This document shows positions 58,940 to 64,000 of a stretch of DNA of 64,000 nt, piece after piece (position 1 is the first letter of the stretch; each line of letters starts with the position of its first letter). The notes below the pieces were generated by a model, which searched no databases, had not been told where the DNA came from, and worked only from the letters and a program-made list of their open reading frames with translations. The DNA is from Cycas panzhihuaensis (Eukaryota > Cycadophyta), in the NCBI GenBank assembly GCA_023213395.1, contig CM041465.1, positions 5,270,001-5,334,000 on the forward strand. The letters are read 5' to 3'. The position numbers and the translations under genes were made by a program.

Positions 58940-60400
58940 TTGATACCGAGGCCATGCTAAAACTATTTGAATTTTGTAAATTAAATCAATCTCACCATCT
59001 TGAACATGCTCCCTGATGAAGTAATGGTGAACCTTGATATGCTTTGTTCTTGTATGGAATACAAGATTCTTAGTTAACTTGAGGATGCTCTAATTATCAT
59101 AAAAGAAGGAAATAACTTATGTTTAATCAATACTAATCTCTTTAAAAATCCTTCTTAGTTAAATAGCCTCAGTAGTTGCATTGATAATAGCCTTATACTC
59201 TACTTCAATGGAGGATAAGGTGACATTTAGTTACTTTTCAAAACTTTAAGAAATAAAGGTAGATCTAAGGTTAAAGTAGTAACACGAGGTTAATCTACAA
59301 TTATCATGGTAACCAACCCAATCAATATCTATGTAACCTACCAAAGAAGGATTGTCCACCTAGCAACAATCAAGTTTAAACTAAAGTGAATCCCAAAGAT
59401 ATCTTAATATTTACATAGTTACTTTTCATTATGAAATCTTAGGCTACATTGTAACCTAGATCAAATCCTAATAAAATATAAAATATTTGGTTGAGTATGT
59501 GTAAGGTAAATCAATTTCTCCATAAGTAAACTATACAAAATGGGATCAATAGGTTTATCATTCTTATCAACATCTAACTTAAATCTAATCTTCATAGGGG
59601 TTAACGATGGCTTACATTCCTCCATTCTAAACTTTTGAAGAATCTCCCTTGTATATTTAGACTATAAAAAGAAGATGTGGTCTAGTTGTTGCCAAACTTC
59701 CATGCCAAGAAAATAGTAGACCAACTTGAGGTCAGTCATCTCAAAGCTACTATTTAGTTCCTTTTGGAGGTATTAAATCCACTTTATATCATTGCCAGTT
59801 ATGAGCAAATCACCAACATACAACACAACTAGAATGATCAAGTTGTTTTAGTTTTTGATATGTAAATTATGATCCAAAGATGAGTAGACAAGTCTATGCT
59901 TCTAAAAATACTCATCTATTTTCACGTACTAAGCATGAGGTAATTTCTTAAGGCCACAAAGAGCCTTTTTTAATTTGTAAACCAAATGTTCTTTTCTAGA
60001 ACAACATAGTTAGGAAGTTAATTCAAGTATACTTTTTCTTATTAGCTATTATTCAAAAATGTGCTTTTCACATCCATCTAGAAGACAAGCCAACTAAATT
60101 GAGCTATTTATACCAAAATAAGCCTCACAGTGGTTGTGTTAGTAACAGGAAAAAATATATCATTATAGTTAATGCCCTCAATCTATTTGAAATATTTGGT
60201 AACTAATCATTCTTTGTAGTATTGAATGGAGCCATCTGCATGAAATTTTATTTTATAAATCCAATGGTAATCAATTGGTTTCTTTCCATCTGGTAGCTCA
60301 ACTAGCTCCCAAGAGTCATTTTATAAAATAGAATCAATTTCCTCATTCATAGTTGCTTGTTGCTTTTGTTTTATAATAACTTCTTCAAAAGTGATAGGTT
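58940..60400 (-). pseudogene. Copia E reverse transcriptase and RNase H remnant
   Basis: The RT region shows 'YFLGMEVWQQLDHIFFL' (about 59670-59720) and the polymerase box LYVGD (59809-59820), where the first catalytic Asp of YVDD is Gly. 'LNGDLKE'-type and 'VDWVGYHDN'-type motifs of RT and RNase H are recognisable in broken frames. No open stretch exceeds 60 codons. Confidence 0.75.
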
Positions 60401-60779
60401 TAGGAGTTGATAATACTTCTACCATTAAGGCAAAATTGGTGGATGATATATACTTAGATTACCTCTTAGATTATTATTGAGGCAATGGAGTAGAAGAGAG
60501 CATCTATAAGTACCATTTAGAAAGTTACTTTAAAGTGACCTCTTCTTAAACATCTTTTGAAAGAATTATTAAAGTGGATGTTGAAGAAGAGGCAAGAGAT
60601 ATAGATGAAGTATCAAGAGTATATGATGAAGATAGAGGAAATTGAACTATAGGAACATTCTATGTAACAAGAGATGGAACAAGAGTTATTACATGTTGTT
60701 CATCAAAAAATAAAAATACATTCATATCCAAGTCCTAGTTTTCTTCTAAAAAAATAACTTCTTAAGATGTATATATTTG

Positions 60780-61830
60780 CCTAGTAGAAGGATCATAAAG
60801 TTTGTAGGCTTTCCAACTAAGCTAGTAGCTAATGAAAATATATTTTTTACTTTTGTCATCTAACTTCTTTCTTTGTTCTTTTAGTATAAGCATATATATT
60901 GTACAACCAAAAGTATGCAAAAATGAGACTATGGTTTTTTATCCTGACCAAGCCTCATTAGGTGTAATATTTAAAACTACCTTAGTTGGACCTTAATTTT
61001 TGAGATAAGTAGCAGTGTCAAGGGCTTCAACCTAGAATTAAAATCCTAATTTTTTTATAGTAATCACGACTTTGCCTTTATTAATTGAGGTCTAATTCAT
61101 ATGCTTAACAAATCTATTTTTCTAAGGTATGTAAGGGGTAGATAACTATCATTTGATTCCATTATCTTTATAAAATTGAATGAATTCTATAGAAATGTAT
61201 TTACCTCTATTGTTGCAATGAAGGATTTTGAGTGGCTTTCTAGATTCTAATTCAACATCGTGCTTAAATTCTTCAAATTTTTTAAATGCTTTTGATTTCT
61301 ACTTGAGGAAATAAACCCATGCATTATGAAATTAATCATCAATAAATATAATAAAGTAATGACAACCATGAAATGATGCTTAAGACATGGGACCATAAAT
61401 GTTAAAGTGAATAAAGCCCAATGTTTTTTAGCATGCTAGACTCTGCCTTTTGATTTGAATGGAGCTTGATGATGTTTTCCCATAGCACAAGCCTCATAAA
61501 TACATTTAGTTTGTTTAATATTTGGTAATTCTTATACCATATTTAATTTAAAAAATAAGTGGAGGTTGTTCATATTTAAATGACTGAGGCATTGATTTCA
61601 TAATTTGTAGTTTCAGAGAAATAAATGCCTTTGAAGTAGATTACTCATTAGTATTAGATGTGGAAGTAGAAGTTGTATCACTACAAGTGCCAGTATTATT
61701 TTACAAAAATATAAGACTTTGAAATTACATAAAGTTTATAAAAACCTTGGTCCTCATATTTGAAGGCAATCAAATTACCATTCAAATCAGTAATTAAGCA
61801 TTTTCTAAGGTAACTGAACAAGACATCAAA
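60780..61830 (-). pseudogene. Copia E integrase remnant
   Basis: The position relative to RT and protease, and short matches such as 'HHQAPFKSKG' and 'CHAKKHWALFTLTFMVP'-like words near 61370-61480, mark the integrase region. The usual PQQNG motif with its catalytic Glu cannot be found near 61100-61140. The call rests mainly on layout. Confidence 0.6.
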
Positions 61831-61833
61831 GTT

Positions 61834-63130
61834 CTATTTATTTATTTGTTTGATAGATAAAATATTATGTATCATAGTAAGGATAGAGAAAACATTATTA
61901 AGGTGATGTCTAATATTAGAATCTTTTAAAGATATTGGATCATTATTGATCTTAGTAACCTCTAAAATAATATCATCACTAAATGTTATTGATTGGTCAT
62001 GAACTAACTTTATATCTGTGAGTAGTTCTTTAGAACCTATCATATGATGAGAAGCTCTATAATCTATCAATTGTGATTTTTCAGAATGATGTGTTATCAA
62101 TACAATAATAAATAAATTCTATGAATTGGCCATATGGCCTCCTTGGTTTTAATTTTGATTCTATATGTGGTTGTAATTTCTATTCTATTGGTTACCCTGA
62201 GAGGCATTTTGCTGTTGCCTTCTAGGTCTGTGATAGTTTCCACATTCATGGTTCTAATTACCTTGAGTTATAGAGTAGTTCTAATATCATTGCTATTACA
62301 AATTAACTCTCTTCTTCTTATAGTCAAGTACAGTATGAGTAGGTTTTTTATAATAGTGACAAACAATCTGACTAGGATACTTAGGATGTTGCTAACATTG
62401 TTGATATGGATGTTTGTTTAAATTCATCGAACTAAACTATTGATTAAGGTATGAACATGGCTATTTCACCTTATGTCATATTACTAAGACATGAGTTGAA
62501 GAGGAGGCATCTGAATCTCTAAGTCTATTTAAAATACATTCCTCTTAAAGTAGAAGTCCTTAAAAAAGTATTAAAATCTAATGTGGCAAGATGATTGGTA
62601 TGAGACAAATTAGATATAAGATAATTATATCCTATTGGTAATACATTGACAATGTGAGATATCAAGTCACAATTATCAGGTGGCTATCCCATAATACTCA
62701 ATTGGTTCTTGATTAACTTGATTTAAGTTAGGTGAGCTATAATTGATCCTACATATGGTATGGATTAGAGTTGTGCTTTAAGCATGGCAACTCTTGCATT
62801 GTCATTGATTTTATATAATAGATAGATTATATCCCAAGATTCAATGGATGTGGAAGTAAGCTTAGTATTCTAATTAAAATTAGCCTCACAAGAAAGGTGT
62901 AGGAAAGAAATGATAACTTTATTAAAATCCTTAAAAGAGGCTAAAGCAATAAGAATGATAATACCAAGATCATTAAGATCTCAAGTTTTTTTAGGTATAA
63001 TTTTTTTTTAAGAAACATAAGCCCATAGTTTATTTATTATAAAAATGTTCTTGACTTATTTCTTACAAGCTAAGAAATTATCACTTCCTAATAATTTAAT
63101 AGTAGTTATAACCATTTAAAGTGTTATTTT
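61834..63130 (-). pseudogene. Copia E gag and protease remnant
   Basis: The open stretch 61834-62100 carries the protease box 'LIDYRASHHMIGSKELLTD' (Asp kept; Ser to Tyr and Gly to Arg compared with LIDSGASHHMTG) and the following gag-pre-integrase link 'LNNVFSILTMIHNILSIKQI'. The knuckle (about 62315-62370) reads C-H-Y-Y-K-K-P-T-H-T-V-L-D-Y, with two of three Cys now Tyr. Gag sequence with stops extends to about 63130. Confidence 0.78.
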
Positions 63131-63149
63131 ATCTTAAATATATGTCTTA

Positions 63150-63610
63150 TCTACCTAAAGGTTTTCTAATATAGTATCTATAGTCTTAGTATCTCCTTGC
63201 CTAATAATTGTTGGTAGTTAAGATAGTTTTATCTAATGGTATACCTACTTATAAATGGTAACTTAGGGACCCTATATACCTAAAGGTACATGAATGCTAC
63301 TAAAGGCTTTGCCACCCCTCTAATGCTATTAATCCACCTACACTAAATTTACAGCTTGAATGATAAATCCTAGTCTAAGGGCACATTTTCAACCAAGGCA
63401 CTCACCCTCTTCAGGTCTAATCTGGTCTCCAAAATCTAAGGTTTATTAAGTATACATCTTAGTTTACCATTTGATATACTTTATAATTATTGCCTCCTCT
63501 TATAGTTCATAGAGTTCAAGGAAGCATAATAAAATATGTAGGAGTGGTACCTTTAGGGGTCCTAATCATTCCCCTTGTAAGACTGGTATCATAGGGTTAT
63601 TCAATTAGAA
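63150..63610 (-). other. Copia E leader block shared with copias A and C
   Basis: The word AACCAAGGCACTCACCCT (63391-63408) is the exact complement of 39336-39353 in copia A. Upstream on the minus strand 'ACAAGGGGAATGATTAGGAC' (about 63554-63575) matches A's CAAGGCTAATGGTTAGGAC, and 'CCATTAGATAAAACTAT' (about 63223-63240) matches both A and C. Confidence 0.75.
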
Positions 63611-64000
63611 ATTTATCTTTCTAGTCTTTTAAGTTTTTTAAAAATTTAAAGATTTTATAATAATTTTTTAAATCTATATAAAAGAAATATATCGAAATTG
63701 AAAAAGGCTATAAAAACTGAGAAAACTACTTAAAATAGATTTAAAAATGGCTTAAAACAAGCTAAAAAAGACTAAAAACAATAAAACTTTAGAATGAAGA
63801 TAAATGTTAAAGAGGGAATATATTATGGATATTTTGAAATATATAACCTAAGGTTTTAAAAATAATAAATAAATAAAAATATAAAATGATCAACAAAAAA
63901 TAGAGGTAAAGAAATTATAATACAAGTAAAGATTTTTTTTCATTGAAATTATGAAATTATAATTTAACACTAAAACTTAGGTCTAGATACTAAGAGGATT
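63611..64000. other. AT-rich sequence at the window edge, probably copia E leader
   Basis: No gene; A-rich on the plus strand. By position it should be the first part of the leader of copia E. Confidence 0.45.

Larger units (their letters stand above)
58594..64000 (-). mobile_element. Ty1/copia element E, continues beyond the window
   Basis: On the minus strand: leader block, gag, knuckle, protease, integrase, RT, RNase H, polypurine tract, 3' LTR. The leader block is shared with copia A, whose primer site lies about 1.5 kb upstream of the same block. E's 5' LTR is therefore expected roughly 1-1.5 kb past the window edge. All domains are decayed. Confidence 0.8.

Noticed and set aside
63582-63594. 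TGGTATCATAGG as a plus-strand primer binding site
   Set aside because: It lies inside the leader block shared (on the other strand) with copia A, and no LTR ends next to it.

Overview
This window is plant nuclear DNA, AT-rich, and made almost entirely of retrotransposons in various stages of decay. I see no intact host gene, rRNA, tRNA or CRISPR array. Ty1/copia elements with initiator-Met-tRNA primer sites, a chromodomain Ty3/gypsy element, L1-type LINEs (one with a plant-type RNase H domain) and a fragment of an LRR-III receptor-like kinase point to a seed plant with a large repeat-rich genome. The kinase fragment looks gymnosperm-like to me, but that is only an impression. Element letters below are mine.

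Left third (1-18.3 kb). A chromovirus LTR (1-278) is followed by AT-rich DNA and a short gag-only LTR element (about 3.4-4.5 kb). A 5'-truncated chromovirus on the minus strand runs from its 3' LTR (to 7958) through chromodomain, integrase and RNase H to reverse transcriptase at about 10.6 kb. A plus-strand gypsy gag scrap follows, then an old L1 LINE (about 11.1-17.1 kb, plus strand).

Middle (18.3-37.2 kb). Copia D (minus, 18298 to about 22715) is joined directly to a receptor-kinase fragment in the same orientation. A second gag-only LTR element lies at 24.77-25.85 kb. Copia C (minus, about 27841-32895) and a Ty3/gypsy remnant G (plus, about 33.2-36.9 kb) follow.

Right (37.2-64 kb). This is the best-resolved structure. 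Copia A (plus, 37204-58593) has both LTRs, a primer site and a polypurine tract. It is split by two later insertions: copia B (minus, 40914-48497, perfect 5-bp target duplication AGGCC) and a GC-rich L1 LINE (minus, 51440-57668, perfect 17-bp target duplication and T-tract). Without the two inserts and one copy of each duplication, A would be about 7.56 kb. Copia E (minus) runs from A's right flank past the window edge, and A may have landed in E's 3' LTR.

Common themes. Each element carries stop codons and lost catalytic residues, many explained by G-to-A or C-to-T change: zinc-knuckle Cys to Tyr in all five copias, protease Asp to Asn or Gly to Ser/Arg, integrase Glu to Lys, Trp or Gln codons to stops. 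This is what old cytosine methylation would leave. Copias A, C and E share a conserved block upstream of gag; B and D form a second family with a different LTR end and polypurine tract. I found no undescribed functional system. The most unusual items are the kinase-gag junction, B's 2.4-kb leader, the shared leader block, the pair of gag-only elements, and the RNase H difference between the two LINEs.
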